A stretch of 64,000 nucleotides of DNA from Willaertia magna (lineage: Eukaryota; Heterolobosea; Eutetramitea; Acrasida; Naegleriidae), in assembly GCA_902984215.1 (NCBI GenBank), contig CADWAF010001108.1:62001-126000 (forward strand), given 5' to 3'. The translations under genes and the position numbers were made by a program. Positions within the stretch are counted from its first letter, which is position 1, and each line of letters starts with the position of its first letter. Shown here piece after piece: positions 10,002 through 20,173 of this stretch. Under the pieces are notes generated by a model. The model did no database searches, was not told the origin of the DNA, and was given only the letters and a program-made list of their open reading frames with translations.

Positions 10002-11072
10002 TTAATTACATCTCTTTACCATTAGTTTTTCTGAAAGTAAGCCTACTCCAATTGCCCCAGCAAGCATACTCATTACTGTCAACATAGAAGATACACTCAT
10101 ATTAGCCATTCCTGAAAGACCATGTCCAGAAGTACAACCACCTGCCAATCTTGCACCAAATAACAAAAGGAATCCTCCAACAAAGCTAGCAATCTTTTGT
10201 TTTGTACAAGGCTCTTTAACAACAGTTTTCTCAGCAACAGCACTATTATCCTTACTAGCTGAGAGTTTGGTAGAAAGATAAGCACCAACAACCATAGAAA
10301 CGTCTTGAATACATTGCCATATCATCTTAGGTGTAGAGATAGCAAACTTAGAAAAATAGGATTGTTCAACAGGTAAATATTGTGTGACAGTTCTTGCACA
10401 AGTAACATAAGCACTAGAAGTACCAATATTAACACCCATTAATAATTGAACTGGGAGTTGTAAAAGACCAATGCCAACACCAGAAATAATTGGATGCCAT
10501 TGTTTATCTTTCAAACTAACCTTAGTCTTACAGCCTGAAGGGAATAGTTTTTCTAAAAAGGCAGCAATACCAATCATTGCTGCACCTAATGGTAAGGCTA
10601 CGAGATGGAATTTAGTTCCTAATAATCCATCTAAAGTAGAATTTGGGATTTCAGGTGAATCTAAATAGTTCTTAATAAAAGATGTATTATTTAACATTCC
10701 GAAGGTAGCAGCTCCTAATATACCTCCAAGTAATGAATATTTAGCACTAGGGATAGTTCCAGTACCAAGTTGAGCTAAAACAGTTCCCGGACATGATCCC
10801 GATACTGTCATTCCGATACCTAATAATAATCCACCAATTACATTTCCTTTAGTGTGAAGTGGTAAAACATTCATCGTAGATAATCCTAATAAATTTAAAG
10901 CACTCATTGTTAAACATGATGTACCTGCTGCGGTTAAAAAAACTTTCATCATTGTCCAATCTTTTAATTGCATTTGCTTTACAATATTGTCTGGATAAGC
11001 CATCTTACTTTTCTCAAGTAAAAGACCAAATGCCAAACCTTGAGGAAGACCAACTAATGGATTTAATTTCAT
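10002..11072 (-). CDS. YeeE/YedE family sulfur-compound transporter
   Basis: A 356-residue intronless membrane protein with about nine to ten hydrophobic segments in two repeated halves. Each half has the conserved Cys motif of the YeeE/YedE (TsuA) family: SGSCPGTVLAQLG near residue 93 and AGGCTSGHGLSGMANMS near 315. In bacterial TsuA the equivalent cysteines relay thiosulfate through the pore. The same job, import of thiosulfate or a related sulfur compound across the plasma or an organelle membrane, is inferred here. The family is mainly bacterial and the gene lacks introns, so acquisition by horizontal transfer is plausible. Codon use looks adapted to its neighbours. Confidence 0.88.
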   Translation of the reverse strand: MKLNPLVGLPQGLAFGLLLEKSKMAYPDNIVKQMQLKDWTMMKVFLTAAGTSCLTMSALNLLGLSTMNVLPLHTKGNVIGGLLLGIGMTVSGSCPGTVLAQLGTGTIPSAKYSLLGGILGAATFGMLNNTSFIKNYLDSPEIPNSTLDGLLGTKFHLVALPLGAAMIGIAAFLEKLFPSGCKTKVSLKDKQWHPIISGVGIGLLQLPVQLLMGVNIGTSSAYVTCARTVTQYLPVEQSYFSKFAISTPKMIWQCIQDVSMVVGAYLSTKLSASKDNSAVAEKTVVKEPCTKQKIASFVGGFLLLFGARLAGGCTSGHGLSGMANMSVSSMLTVMSMLAGAIGVGLLSEKLMVKRCN

Positions 11073-11662
11073 TTTCTTTTATTTTTTTTGGTTAAATTGT
11101 GAAATTTCGGCGAAACGTTACAAATGAATTTCTTTCCACAGTTACAAAAGTTGCAACTAAAGAAAATGGATTGGCGGAGCTTCATGCAAATTGATAACAT
11201 TACATAAATTATTTTTGTTTGCCATTGATATCTTCAAGTATTTTGATTTGAATTACAAAGTATACAACGGGTTAATGCTTTAAAGATGCTATAATTAAAG
11301 TTAAATTGGGTGTGACAAGTAGAAATTATTTAAAGAACAACTTCCATACAAATACTTGAACAGAGGAACAGGTGATGCTTTTGAATCCTATTCAAACAAT
11401 TCAAATTCTTATAAATTTATTTAATTGCTATTTCGTAAACCAAATACATCACCAAGTGCATTGCAAAAGATTTCCTTCTCCAAGATTTAAAAATTGATTC
11501 TTAGCATCACCAAGTTCAAATAACAAAAAAAACAAGAGAAAGTGCTGGATAACAACAAAGCAACCCAAACACCAATAATTCTGAATAGTTACTTTTATTA
11601 CTATTTTGTTAGTTGATAATATACTGTTAGTAACAAACATACAACACAAGAAAGCCTTAAGG
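11073..11662. other. Intergenic region between divergent genes
   Basis: About 590 bp between the YeeE-like start and the next plus-strand start. Short ATG frames occur (for example 40 codons from 11374) but show no recognisable features. The minus-strand frame across 11449-11730 lacks an ATG and is read as a shadow. No RNA gene or repeat is evident. Confidence 0.35.
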
Positions 11663-11917
11663 ATGATGGCAGAAATGAGTGAAGTTAGAATTGAAAGGAA
11701 GAAAACAGTAAAGAATTTTAATAGTAACAATAAGGCTAAGAATTTAAACTTAAAATTAGAACAATCTTCAAATTCTAAGATTGCAACAATTAGAAGAGCT
11801 AATGGAAATAGTCAACCTTTTCATGTCTCTCAATATTTTTCTAAGGAACAAGTAGAATACATTTATTTTGATTGGATTAGTACTACATCTTATTTTAAGT
11901 ACATTGAAGAAATGTAG
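11663..11917 (+). CDS. Small basic hypothetical protein (84 aa)
   Basis: The first ATG in an open frame is at 11663 (MMAEMSEVRIERKK); upstream in-frame codons lack an ATG. The N-terminal half is basic and Asn-rich, and the C-terminal half is aromatic (VSQYFSKEQVEYIYFDW). No family is recognised. It lies alone between the YeeE-like gene and RBBP6 and ends 191 bp before the RBBP6 start. The TTG-started extension listed by frame alone is not used because an ATG pair is available. Confidence 0.45.
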   Translation: MMAEMSEVRIERKKTVKNFNSNNKAKNLNLKLEQSSNSKIATIRRANGNSQPFHVSQYFSKEQVEYIYFDWISTTSYFKYIEEM

Positions 11918-12108
11918 ATAACAAATGATAATATAATTAATAAAATTGTACCTTTAATGCCATTATCTTGCTTTTTGTATAATCTTTATTTTTGTGTATT
12001 CTTTATTGACTTGTTGGAGGTTGTAAATTGTATTAATGCGAGGGCGCTAAAAAAATAAAATTTTTTAAAAACAAAAAAAAATAAAACAACTAGTTAAACT
12101 AAATTACT

Positions 12109-13578
12109 ATGTCCGTTTTCTATAAATTTAAGTCTGCAAAAGACTATGATACAATCTCTTTTGAAGGAAGTCATATATCTCTAGGAAGACTAAAACAAAG
12201 TATTGTAGCACAGAAAAAACTTCCAAAAAGTCAAGATTATGATCTTTTACTAGAAAATGCTCAAAACGGAGAAGTTTATAAATACGACTCTGATTTAGTA
12301 CCAAAAAACACATCTGTTCTAGTTAAAAGAGTACCTGTTGCTAGAGGAGTAGGTGGATCCAGCAATACTAATAATACTACAACAACTGTTACTAATACCG
12401 TTACCACTACCCCAGCCGGTCAAACCAACATCCCAACAGGAAATACTGCTAATGCGCAAAAAAGTTTAACAGGTAGTTTATGGAGTAGAAATAAAAGTAA
12501 TTCGAATGATAATGCACCTTCCTTTGGTTCTGTATTTTCCTCTACAAACCCTAATCCATATTCTTCTGTTATGAATACAATTCAGCCTAGCCTTATTACA
12601 AATAATACAATTAATTCTATCATTCCTGGAACACTTGTAAATAGCACTTCTAATGTTGCAGGTAATGAACAAGATAAGTTACAGGCTATCTTACAAGGCG
12701 CGGATAAGTGGATACCTGAGACTTCAAATCAACAACAACATTCTACAGGAAAGAAGATCCCTCCTCCAAATTATATTTGTCATAGATGTAAGAGACCTGG
12801 GCATTATATACAACATTGTCCAACTAATGGAGATCCTAGATATAATATTAAAACTATTAGAAAAGCAACTGGTATTCCAAAAAGTTTTTTAAAACCAATT
12901 GAAGCTCCAAAAGGAGATTTAAATAATACTTTAGTTATGCCTGGGGGTGGTTTAGCAGTTTTAGAAACTAATGAAAAGGAATTTAATAGAGTTTTAGGTG
13001 GAAAGAAGAAAGGTACTACAGTTGACTCTGAACAAAAAGATATTCCAAAAGAATTTCAATGTCCTATCTGCAGTAAATTAATGATTGATGCAGTTTCTAT
13101 GCCATGTTGTAAAACAAATTATTGTAATTCATGTATTGCTAATGTTTTAATTCATGATACTGATTTAGTTTGTCCTAACTGTCAAGCACCTAATCAAATT
13201 ATTGATAACCTTATCCCAAATTATGAACTAAGAGAAAGAATTGCACGTTTTAAGAATACTTTAGATTTAGCAAAGAAAACTGTTACAACAACCATTGGCA
13301 ATAATAATATTACAACACAAAGTGTTCAACAAAGAAAAACAGAAGAGAAAAGAGATGAAAATAAACAATCTTTTTTACAAAGTAGTAATAGTGCTAATGA
13401 TAATAGATCAATGAACTCCAATAAACAAACTACTTCTAGATCACCTCCTAGAGATTCCAGAGATCATCACCGTGGTCATAGTGGTAGAGACAATAGAAAT
13501 CAAGATAGAAGGGGAGAGAAAAGAAGAGATTATGTTTCATACCACCACGAAAATGATAGAAAGAAAATAAAGGATTAA
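12109..13578 (+). CDS. RBBP6: RBBP6/Mpe1 homologue (DWNN-zinc knuckle-RING)
   Basis: A single-exon 489-residue protein with the diagnostic domain order of RBBP6 and yeast Mpe1. The ubiquitin-like DWNN domain covers residues 1-77 (VFYKFKSAKDYDTISFEG, then LLENAQNGEVYKYD). A CCHC zinc knuckle lies near 222-240 (CHRCKRPGHYIQHCP), followed by IRKATGIPKSFL. A RING/U-box domain lies near 317-355 (CPICSKLMIDAV, CCKTNYCNSCI, CPNCQAP). The tail is rich in Arg, Asp and Ser. Mpe1/RBBP6 is a subunit of the cleavage and polyadenylation machinery and stimulates mRNA 3'-end formation, so a nuclear role is expected. Human RBBP6 has long extra p53/Rb-binding regions absent here; the short form matches Mpe1. 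Confidence 0.94.
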   Translation: MSVFYKFKSAKDYDTISFEGSHISLGRLKQSIVAQKKLPKSQDYDLLLENAQNGEVYKYDSDLVPKNTSVLVKRVPVARGVGGSSNTNNTTTTVTNTVTTTPAGQTNIPTGNTANAQKSLTGSLWSRNKSNSNDNAPSFGSVFSSTNPNPYSSVMNTIQPSLITNNTINSIIPGTLVNSTSNVAGNEQDKLQAILQGADKWIPETSNQQQHSTGKKIPPPNYICHRCKRPGHYIQHCPTNGDPRYNIKTIRKATGIPKSFLKPIEAPKGDLNNTLVMPGGGLAVLETNEKEFNRVLGGKKKGTTVDSEQKDIPKEFQCPICSKLMIDAVSMPCCKTNYCNSCIANVLIHDTDLVCPNCQAPNQIIDNLIPNYELRERIARFKNTLDLAKKTVTTTIGNNNITTQSVQQRKTEEKRDENKQSFLQSSNSANDNRSMNSNKQTTSRSPPRDSRDHHRGHSGRDNRNQDRRGEKRRDYVSYHHENDRKKIKD

Positions 13579-13637
13579 TTTACAGTTGTAATTATGTACA
13601 GAATTTTATTTAAATAAACTTTATATTTTACAAAAAC

Positions 13638-14207
13638 TTAATAGTCAATTATGTCTCTGATGTGAACGGTAAATGTTTGTTCATCTTGCTTTTTAGGTTC
13701 TAGGGTGTTGCTTGACTTTTTAACTAAATTGAGGGTGAAAGACTGGGCATAGTACTCTTCTTGAGCTTTTTTCAAACGTTGCAATCTTTCTTCCTCCAGT
13801 TTTTTGTTCTTAATTTCTTCTTGTTGCAGTTCCACTCTTTTCATTGGAGAAATATAACCATTAGAAGATTTAGTTATAATTTTCTTAGTTGCCTCTTTAC
13901 AATAATTTTTAGATTTCTCCACTCTTTCGTTCTTTTTCTAGAAATCTTATTTTTTTATAACTACTTACTCTTTTTCTAATTTCTTTTTCATATCATTATC
14001 TGTATAATAAGTACTATTATTCCATTCCCTTAATCCACTCTCCTTCTTTTTGTTTTTATCTTTCAATTGGTCTATATAACTATCCTTACTTAACGTTCTC
14101 ATCTTACTCCTTTCAAAAACAATCGGAGTAGATAAAGTAGAGCTATTCCATTCACATTTCTTCTTACCCTCCTCTTCCTCATTCATCATTGTCCTTTGCT
14201 TTTTCAT
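13638..14207 (-). CDS. Charged coiled-coil hypothetical protein (two exons)
   Basis: Two consecutive minus-strand frames are best joined as 14207-13969 and 13923-13638, giving 174 residues. The donor is a perfect GTAAGT. The acceptor that keeps frame ends in GAAAG, giving a 45-nt intron; the more obvious TAG 15 bases earlier would shift frame, so the junction is uncertain. The protein is Lys/Glu-rich, with a predicted coiled coil in the second half (VELQQEEIKNKKLEEERLQ). A repeated EWN(S/N)ST motif appears twice in the first half. No family is recognised. Its stop is 59 bp from that of the convergent RBBP6 gene. Confidence 0.55.
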
Positions 14208-14273
14208 TTTTTAAAAAGAATTTAACATTTTACCGTAAATATTATGGCAAATAAATAAAATTGTAAATAAATT

Positions 14274-15356
14274 TTATTGTGTTGTTGATTGTGTTGTTGG
14301 TGCTTGTTGTTGTTGATCTGTTACAAATTGATCGTCAATCTCTTTTGCAACATTTAATACACAACTTTCTAAAATACTTCCTTCAAAAGAAGAAAAACAT
14401 CTTACAACTGTACCAATAGATGATTTCTCAATAATTTCTTCATCACTTGATCCACTACTTGCAACTTCTTTAGCCATACAAGCTAATATATGTTTTCTAC
14501 AATAAGCAGCACCAACACTATACATATAATAAGTAAAATTAGGTAAAGAAGGAATAATTGCTAAATCATTATAATTATCTAATACATATTTATATTGTTT
14601 ATCTAATTTCATATTTTCTCTAATTTTCTTAATTTTCTTTTGATAACTTTCTTTACTTGATAAATCTTCATTTTGATTAAATAATAAATCTTCTTCTTTA
14701 TTATTGCTATTCATATTATTACTCTTTGTATAATCACCTTTCAATGCATGAACTAATTGTTCCCAATTTTTATTTATTGAACCAGGTAAATTCATTCTTT
14801 TAACATAATTAGCAACAATATAATAATGTTTTAAAGCAATGTTATCATCAAATAATAAAATTGGACCAGTTCCTTCTTCAAATTTTTGATTTTTAACAAC
14901 TTGTGATTCATCACCTAAATGTACACATTTTGTTAAATCATTTTCTAATAAATTTCTTCTTTCAGTTGCACTAAAACGTTTACCTGAGATATCATCTGTA
15001 TGTAAATGTAATAAACATTCTGGTTTTTCTCTAAATAAAACATAAGATGGACATAAAGACATCCATGCTGATTGTAATTCTGTTTTATATTTATTATATG
15101 TCAAGTTCTTATCTTCAAATTCAGGGATTTTCAATTGTCTTTGTTTTGATAAACATTTTGAATAAGTGCAAAGATAAATAAAAAGTTTTTGGATATTTAC
15201 GGGAACTAGAGAGTTATCAAATTTAAATTTTGAGAATGTTAAGCTATTGTAATTATCAAAATTTATAGTTAAATCATTGGTTAATTCTGTTTCATCGCCG
15301 TGTTGATTGGCAAATTCATGTTCCATTGTGTAATTCTTTTGTGCATTTTGTCCCAT
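14274..15356 (-). CDS. Hypothetical protein, about 360 aa
   Basis: An open frame runs from an upstream ATG at 15401. The second ATG (15356, MGQNAQKNYT) is preferred because the upstream part looks like leader sequence; starting there gives 360 residues. The protein is hydrophilic with Asn/Glu-rich inserts and a Gln/Thr tail. It has more ordered patches around LCPSYVLFREKPECLLHLH, GTGPILLFDDNIALKHYYIV and VGAAYCRKHILACMAKEV. No transmembrane segment, signal peptide or known domain could be recognised. Gly2 after the initiator Met would allow N-myristoylation, but the following residues are not a classic site. Confidence 0.65.
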   Translation of the reverse strand: MGQNAQKNYTMEHEFANQHGDETELTNDLTINFDNYNSLTFSKFKFDNSLVPVNIQKLFIYLCTYSKCLSKQRQLKIPEFEDKNLTYNKYKTELQSAWMSLCPSYVLFREKPECLLHLHTDDISGKRFSATERRNLLENDLTKCVHLGDESQVVKNQKFEEGTGPILLFDDNIALKHYYIVANYVKRMNLPGSINKNWEQLVHALKGDYTKSNNMNSNNKEEDLLFNQNEDLSSKESYQKKIKKIRENMKLDKQYKYVLDNYNDLAIIPSLPNFTYYMYSVGAAYCRKHILACMAKEVASSGSSDEEIIEKSSIGTVVRCFSSFEGSILESCVLNVAKEIDDQFVTDQQQQAPTTQSTTQ

Positions 15357-15434
15357 TTTTTTATATTTTTGATTGAGTGAATGCAGATCCGAAATAATCA
15401 AAATTTATTTTACAAAATTGAAGATACAACTCTG

Positions 15435-15440
15435 AAAAAA
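15435..15440 (-). terminator. Pol III T-run terminator of tRNA-Lys
   Basis: Six T residues on the minus strand lie a few bases beyond the tRNA-Lys 3' end, as expected for RNA polymerase III termination. Confidence 0.7.
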
Positions 15441-15446
15441 TGTTAA

Positions 15447-15519
15447 CGCCCCACGTGGGGCTCGAACCCACGACCACCAGGTTAAGAGCCTGGCGCTCTA
15501 CCGACTGAGCTAGCAAGGC
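15447..15519 (-). tRNA. tRNA-Lys (CTT)
   Basis: Read on the minus strand, the acceptor 5' side is GCCTTGC and the 3' side GTGGGGC, with discriminator G at 15447; three of seven acceptor pairs are G-U wobbles. The D arm contains TAGCTCAGTCGGTAGAGC. The anticodon arm is CCAGG/CCTGG with loop CTCTTAA, giving CTT. The T arm is GTGGG-TTCGAGC-CCCAC. It is intronless and 73 nt long, and lies about 320 bp upstream of, and divergent from, the pyruvate dehydrogenase gene. Confidence 0.96.
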
Positions 15520-15839
15520 GACGGTATATAGTTCAAAAATAAGGATTTTGTTTTACTCTTTTAATTGCTTGTTTTTTGTTTGTGATTACGGTGCGTTGTT
15601 GTGGTGTGAAACTCCAACTGTTTTTGAAGACCAATAATTATCACACCCTTTTGTGAATGTTAAAGATAACGGGGTGCATCTTTAGGCTTCATAATTTTAT
15701 AAGTATGGAAAAATAAACAATTTTATATTGAAACATTTCTTTGGTCTTGATAATTATTTTGAAAAATTGAATTATTCAACTAAAATTTTTTATCAAAAAA
15801 TAAAGTAACGATATCTATCCACAATTTATATTTCGGAAA
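15520..15839. promoter_or_regulatory. Upstream region of pyruvate dehydrogenase E1-alpha
   Basis: 320 bp between the tRNA-Lys 5' end and the PDH start codon. It contains GT-rich sequence near 15590-15620 and long A/T runs, with no ORF or RNA gene. It presumably carries the PDH promoter and 5' UTR, but no defined element is visible. Confidence 0.35.
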
Positions 15840-17300
15840 ATGATGAAAAAAACTCTTATCACACCATCTAAGTTTGTGAAAAATTCCAATGCACTTGCAT
15901 TCAAAAAACTCATTACTCAACAACAACAACGTTTCCAAACATCTGATTTAATATCTTTTAAAATAAACAAGGTTTGTTTCAAAAGCATTTCTAATAAATT
16001 TTAATAATTACTTTTTGAAATAGGAACAAGCTTATAAATTACACATTCCACATGAAAAATACTTAAAAGGAGCAACATTTTCTGGTCCAACTGATGAAGT
16101 AAAAGTTACAAAGGAAGTAGCATTAGATATGTATCGTCAAATGGCATTAATTAGAAGATTTGAATTAGCATCTGATCAACAATATAAAGCACGTAACATT
16201 CGTGGTTTTTGTCACTTATACAGTGGTCAAGAAGCAATCTGTGTTGGTCTTGAACATGCTTCTACACGTAAAGATTCTGTTATCACCGCATACCGTGAAC
16301 ATGGTTTCCAATTAGTTAGAGGAGGTACTGTTGAAAGTACAATGGCTGAACAATTAGGTAAAGTTACCGGTTGTTCTAAAGGTAAAGGAGGTTCTATGCA
16401 CATGTATAATGTCGCTGAAAACTTTTTTGGTGGAAATGGTATTGTAGGTGCACAAGTACCTGTAGGAACTGGTCTTGCAATGGCTCATCAATATTTTGAT
16501 AATTTAAATAAGAAGGAATTAAAGGATAGAAATGTATCTTTTGTTCTTTATGGAGATGGTGCTGCAAATGTAAGTATTATTATTGAATTATTCAATTAAT
16601 AATTATGGTTTAATAATATGAATTGTTGATGATCAATTGGTCTCTTCACGTAATACAAAATAATAATCCTTTGTATGATTAATCGATGTTAATAATTGAT
16701 AATTATAATAATAATAATTTAATTAAATAGCAAGGACAAGTATTTGAAGCATTTAACATGGCTAAATTATGGAATATTCCAGTTGTTTACATTTGTGAAA
16801 ACAATAAATATGGTATGGGTACAGCAATTAATCGTTCCAGTGCATCAACTGATTATTACTGTCGTGGAGATTTCATTCCAGGTATTTATGTTGATGGTAT
16901 GGATGTATTTGCAGTTTATGAAGCTTGTCGTTACGCAAAAGAATGGGCAGTTGAACATGGTCCAGTTGTTATAGAAGCAGAATCTTATAGATATTATGGT
17001 CACTCCATGTCAGATCCTGGAATCAGTTACAGAACAAGAGAAGAAGTACAACAAGTAAGAAATAGTAGAGATCCTATTGTTAGAATGAAGGGACGTTTAA
17101 TTGAACATGGTATTGCAACTGAAGAACAATTAAAGGATATTGATAATGAAGTTAAGGAAATTGTTCAACAAGGTGTTGATAAGGCACTTAAGGCTGATTT
17201 CCCACCTTTACATGAAGTTGCAGAAGATGTTTTATGTGATCCTATTTATCAAGTTAGAGGTAGAACTATTGATGAAACTTTCACTATTAAGACTGCTTAA
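15840..17300 (+). CDS. PDHA1: Pyruvate dehydrogenase E1 component, alpha subunit (mitochondrial)
   Basis: Three exons: 15840-15971, 16024-16569 and 16731-17300, giving 415 residues. Residues 1 to about 38 are basic and Ser/Thr/Gln-rich (MMKKTLITPSKFVKN), a mitochondrial presequence. The catalytic core follows: YRQMALIRRFE, HLYSGQEAICVGLE, ITAYREHGF, the GKGGSMHMY block, and GDGAANQGQ split by intron 2, which is the thiamine-diphosphate/Mg motif. The regulatory loop YGHSMSDPG.SYRTREEV retains the serines phosphorylated by PDH kinase in animals. With E1-beta it decarboxylates pyruvate and feeds acetyl groups to E2. Intron 2 is 161 nt, clearly longer than most here. All junctions are phase 0 with GT-AG ends. 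Confidence 0.96.
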
Positions 17301-17394
17301 ATTTTATTTTCTGTCATTAATCCTTCTTTTCAAATAATAATAAACACTATTTTCCCGCCAATTTTACTTTGCTGTTATTTTAATTTCAAATAAA

Positions 17395-19021
17395 ATGTCT
17401 AAAATAAAGGAAAAACAAGATAGGGCTAATTGGATAAGTCAGTACAAGGCTTTGAAATCAAAGTATGTTTTACAAGTTTAGGAATAAATAATTAAGCAAA
17501 GTTTAAACCAAATAAAGATCGGAAAGTTGTAAAAAAGATGTACAAATGTTACTATTTAATAATCATAGATTAAGCGATATGAAAGAATGTTTCTCTGATA
17601 TACTAAATGCTGAAGGAATAAATTTGCAAGAGCAAGCAGAGATGAGAAAAGAAAATTTTGAAAATAAAAATGAAATTAAGGGAAGAGTAAATATCTTAAA
17701 GAAATTAACAGTAGAAGCAAAAGAAAAACAAACTAACGAACAAGAAAAAGATGAGACAATAAGAAGGCTACAAACAATGATGGAACGAATTGAGAATGCT
17801 GTTATTGTTTTTAAACAAACCCATAGACAAAGGTAAGATTTTTGTTACAAAGATATTTTAACATTATTGGAAGATTACAAACCTTAAATACAGAAGAAAA
17901 ATTAATAATGAAAGAGATATCGACATTCGAGGGGAAGATTGATAATCCAAATTGGCTTAAAGAGAATGATGAACCAGAAACTGTATTTGACGATTTAGAA
18001 AAGATGCAAGCCATAAGGAAATATGTTGAAAAGAGAGAAAAAGAGTTAAATGTCCCTCAAGAAGTAATTGATTTCGACGTAAGTATCCTAACGTTTTAAT
18101 CTTATGTTTAAATGATGTCAGAATTTTGTAGCCAGTAATGGAGGGGTGTTTGGTGGATGGGATGAGGTTGACCATAATGTTTTTCTTCAACTGAGAAGAC
18201 AATATAGAAAGCAAGATGAAATATTATTTATTACTAAGGTAGTGGAACAGATTTATGGGAAAACCTTAATTGACATACAGGATCATGAGAGGTTTTATAA
18301 ACAATTTTTGTCACTTCAAGAGCAAAAGAAGAATGCAATAAAGAAATGGAGGGAAGAAAGAGAGAAAAGAAAAGAAGAACAATTAGAGATTGAGGAAAGA
18401 GATAAATTAAGGAAGATAGAGGAAGAAGAAGAAAGAAAGAAAGTACAACTGAAAAAAGAAAAGGAATTAATGAAAATAAGACTGAACCAATGGAAAGAAG
18501 AGAAAGACAAACATTTGGAAAAAAAGGAGCAGATAAAAAAACAAGAAGAGGAAGAAATTAAACAAAGACAGTTTAAAGAGGAACAATTAAGGAGACAAAA
18601 AATTAAGGAACAATTAGAAAGTTACAAATTGATTAAAGAACAAAAGAAAGCAGAAAAACAACAACAATTAATTGAAGAGTTAAACAAAAAGACAAGACCC
18701 CCTTCCCCTATAAGTTTTTCCAGAGCTAAAGAAAGAGAAGAAAAGTTACTGCTTAAAAAACTTCAAAAGAAAACACAAAAGGAAATTGAGGAAGAGGAGA
18801 AAATGCAAAGATTACAAAAATTGAAAGAGAAAGTAAGGATTGAGGTGAGTGCAGATTCCAGTAGATTGCTTAAGCCAACACAAGCTCAAATTGAAAGAGA
18901 GTCCAAGATAAGGCAAGAGCTAGAGGAAGCTAAAGAGAATAACAATCAATCTAATGATAGATTAAATTTTGATGTAAGAAGAATACAACATAGAATAATT
19001 CCAAGTTGGAAAAGATTGTAA
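17395..19021 (+). CDS. CCDC112: CCDC112-like coiled-coil protein
   Basis: Four exons: 17395-17462, 17518-17832, 17874-18078 and 18122-19021, giving 495 residues. Introns are 55, 41 and 43 nt. The conserved CCDC112 core spans the last junction: VPQEVIDFD, then FVASNGGVFGGWDEVDHNVFL, then ERFYKQFLSLQEQKKNAIKKWR. Beyond it is a long Lys/Glu/Gln coiled coil (about residues 240-470). Vertebrate CCDC112 is a centriolar-satellite/ciliary protein. With BBS2 it supports a flagellated life stage. The homology call rests on the GGWDE..H block and on the architecture. A cell-biological role here is inferred. The stop is 19 bp from that of the convergent CK2-beta gene. Confidence 0.82.
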
Positions 19022-19040
19022 TTGTACAAAATTGGGTGTT

Positions 19041-19754
19041 TTAATTTTTTGAACCATTTTCTTTTTCTTTCTCATCCTCTTTCTTATTTTCCAATTGTCT
19101 TAGAGCTCTAACACTATAATCTTTATAACCGTTAACTTTAAAACCATAAACTCTAGGTATATAAATTTCCGTAGGTGGTTTAGGGATTAAATTTTCATAT
19201 TGAATTAAAAATAGATGAGGAAAAGTGGTACCCCAATAAGCACCATCTATTCCTCTATGTCTACTTGATCTAGGGTAATAGATATCGTTACACTTTGGAC
19301 AATAAATTTTTACAGAAGCTTCTCTCAAATTATCGGATTGGCCAACAGGTAATACAGCTTGTCCTTGACAAAATACACGGGGACATCTACCAAAATGTAC
19401 TTGTCTAAACTTTTCCTCCATTAAAGCTAATCCTCTATTCGTTAGAATAAATCTTGCATGGATTAATCCATAAAGTGTATCTGCTGCTGATTCAACCATT
19501 TGTTGTTGTTCTTCACTTAACTCTTCATCCATAGGTGATTCTAAATCCAGTATCATATCCAATGCATAATCAAAGAATGGTACTTCATTTTGAAGTCCAC
19601 AAAGGTTAAAGTCATCTTGGATATATTCTTCATCTACCTCACAAAAAAATTCATGTCCTTTTAATTGACAGAACCAACTTATCCAAGAAATTTCTTCTTC
19701 CTCTTCTTCAAATTCTTCATCTGAAACAGGAGTTGTTGTTCTTCTTTCACTCAT
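19041..19754 (-). CDS. CSNK2B: Casein kinase II regulatory subunit beta
   Basis: A 237-residue single-exon gene. It starts with a Ser/Glu-rich stretch, then the family opening [29 protein letters not shown]. The acidic loop and helix bundle ([11 protein letters not shown], then [11 protein letters not shown]) follow. The zinc-binding dimer domain has [11 protein letters not shown] and YCPKCNDIY, four Cys ligands, followed by [18 protein letters not shown]2-beta dimerises through this zinc domain and holds two catalytic alpha subunits. The C-terminal basic/acidic tail is short. Nothing essential is missing and the call is secure. Confidence 0.96.
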   Translation of the reverse strand: MSERRTTTPVSDEEFEEEEEEISWISWFCQLKGHEFFCEVDEEYIQDDFNLCGLQNEVPFFDYALDMILDLESPMDEELSEEQQQMVESAADTLYGLIHARFILTNRGLALMEEKFRQVHFGRCPRVFCQGQAVLPVGQSDNLREASVKIYCPKCNDIYYPRSSRHRGIDGAYWGTTFPHLFLIQYENLIPKPPTEIYIPRVYGFKVNGYKDYSVRALRQLENKKEDEKEKENGSKN

Positions 19755-20173
19755 AATTACTTTTTTTTAAAAATTATGTATTTCCCAAAGCTAGTAGTAG
19801 GTAGTGAAAAAACTATCTACGTAATATTATTGTTAATGATGTTAGAAAAGAAAAAAAGCAAGTCTTAGGGAAGATGTAAAGGCTTTTTTTATGTAATTTT
19901 TTAAAATTATATTTTTATAAAAAAAATAGAAATTGCGCCAAACAGTAACAATAGCCTTTTGTTAATTACTTTGTTGAAGCAAAAGGATAAGAGAAAATAT
20001 TGATTTCATTATTTAGTGAAAGATTTAATATAACAATACTAGTCATTTATTTAAAATAATGAATTGTTAGTAATATTCAAGAAAATAACAAGTTTATCAT
20101 ATTGTCACTTATCTGTCCTTTTTCTATTCTTTAATTAATCAATCCAGTTGTGTGATTAAAAAGCAAACACAAA
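19755..20173. promoter_or_regulatory. Divergent promoter region, CK2-beta / M50-like protease
   Basis: 419 bp between two divergent start codons. AT-rich, with no ORF, RNA gene or repeat that I can support. Confidence 0.35.

Noticed and set aside
11449..11730. Hydrophobic minus-strand frame of 93 codons
   Set aside because: Starts only at TTG and lies antisense to the small plus-strand gene; Leu/Phe richness is the usual antisense shadow of Lys/Asn codons.
13924..13968. Obvious TAG acceptor 15 nt upstream of the chosen acceptor
   Set aside because: It breaks the reading frame between the two exons; the later AG keeps frame, although the true junction remains uncertain.
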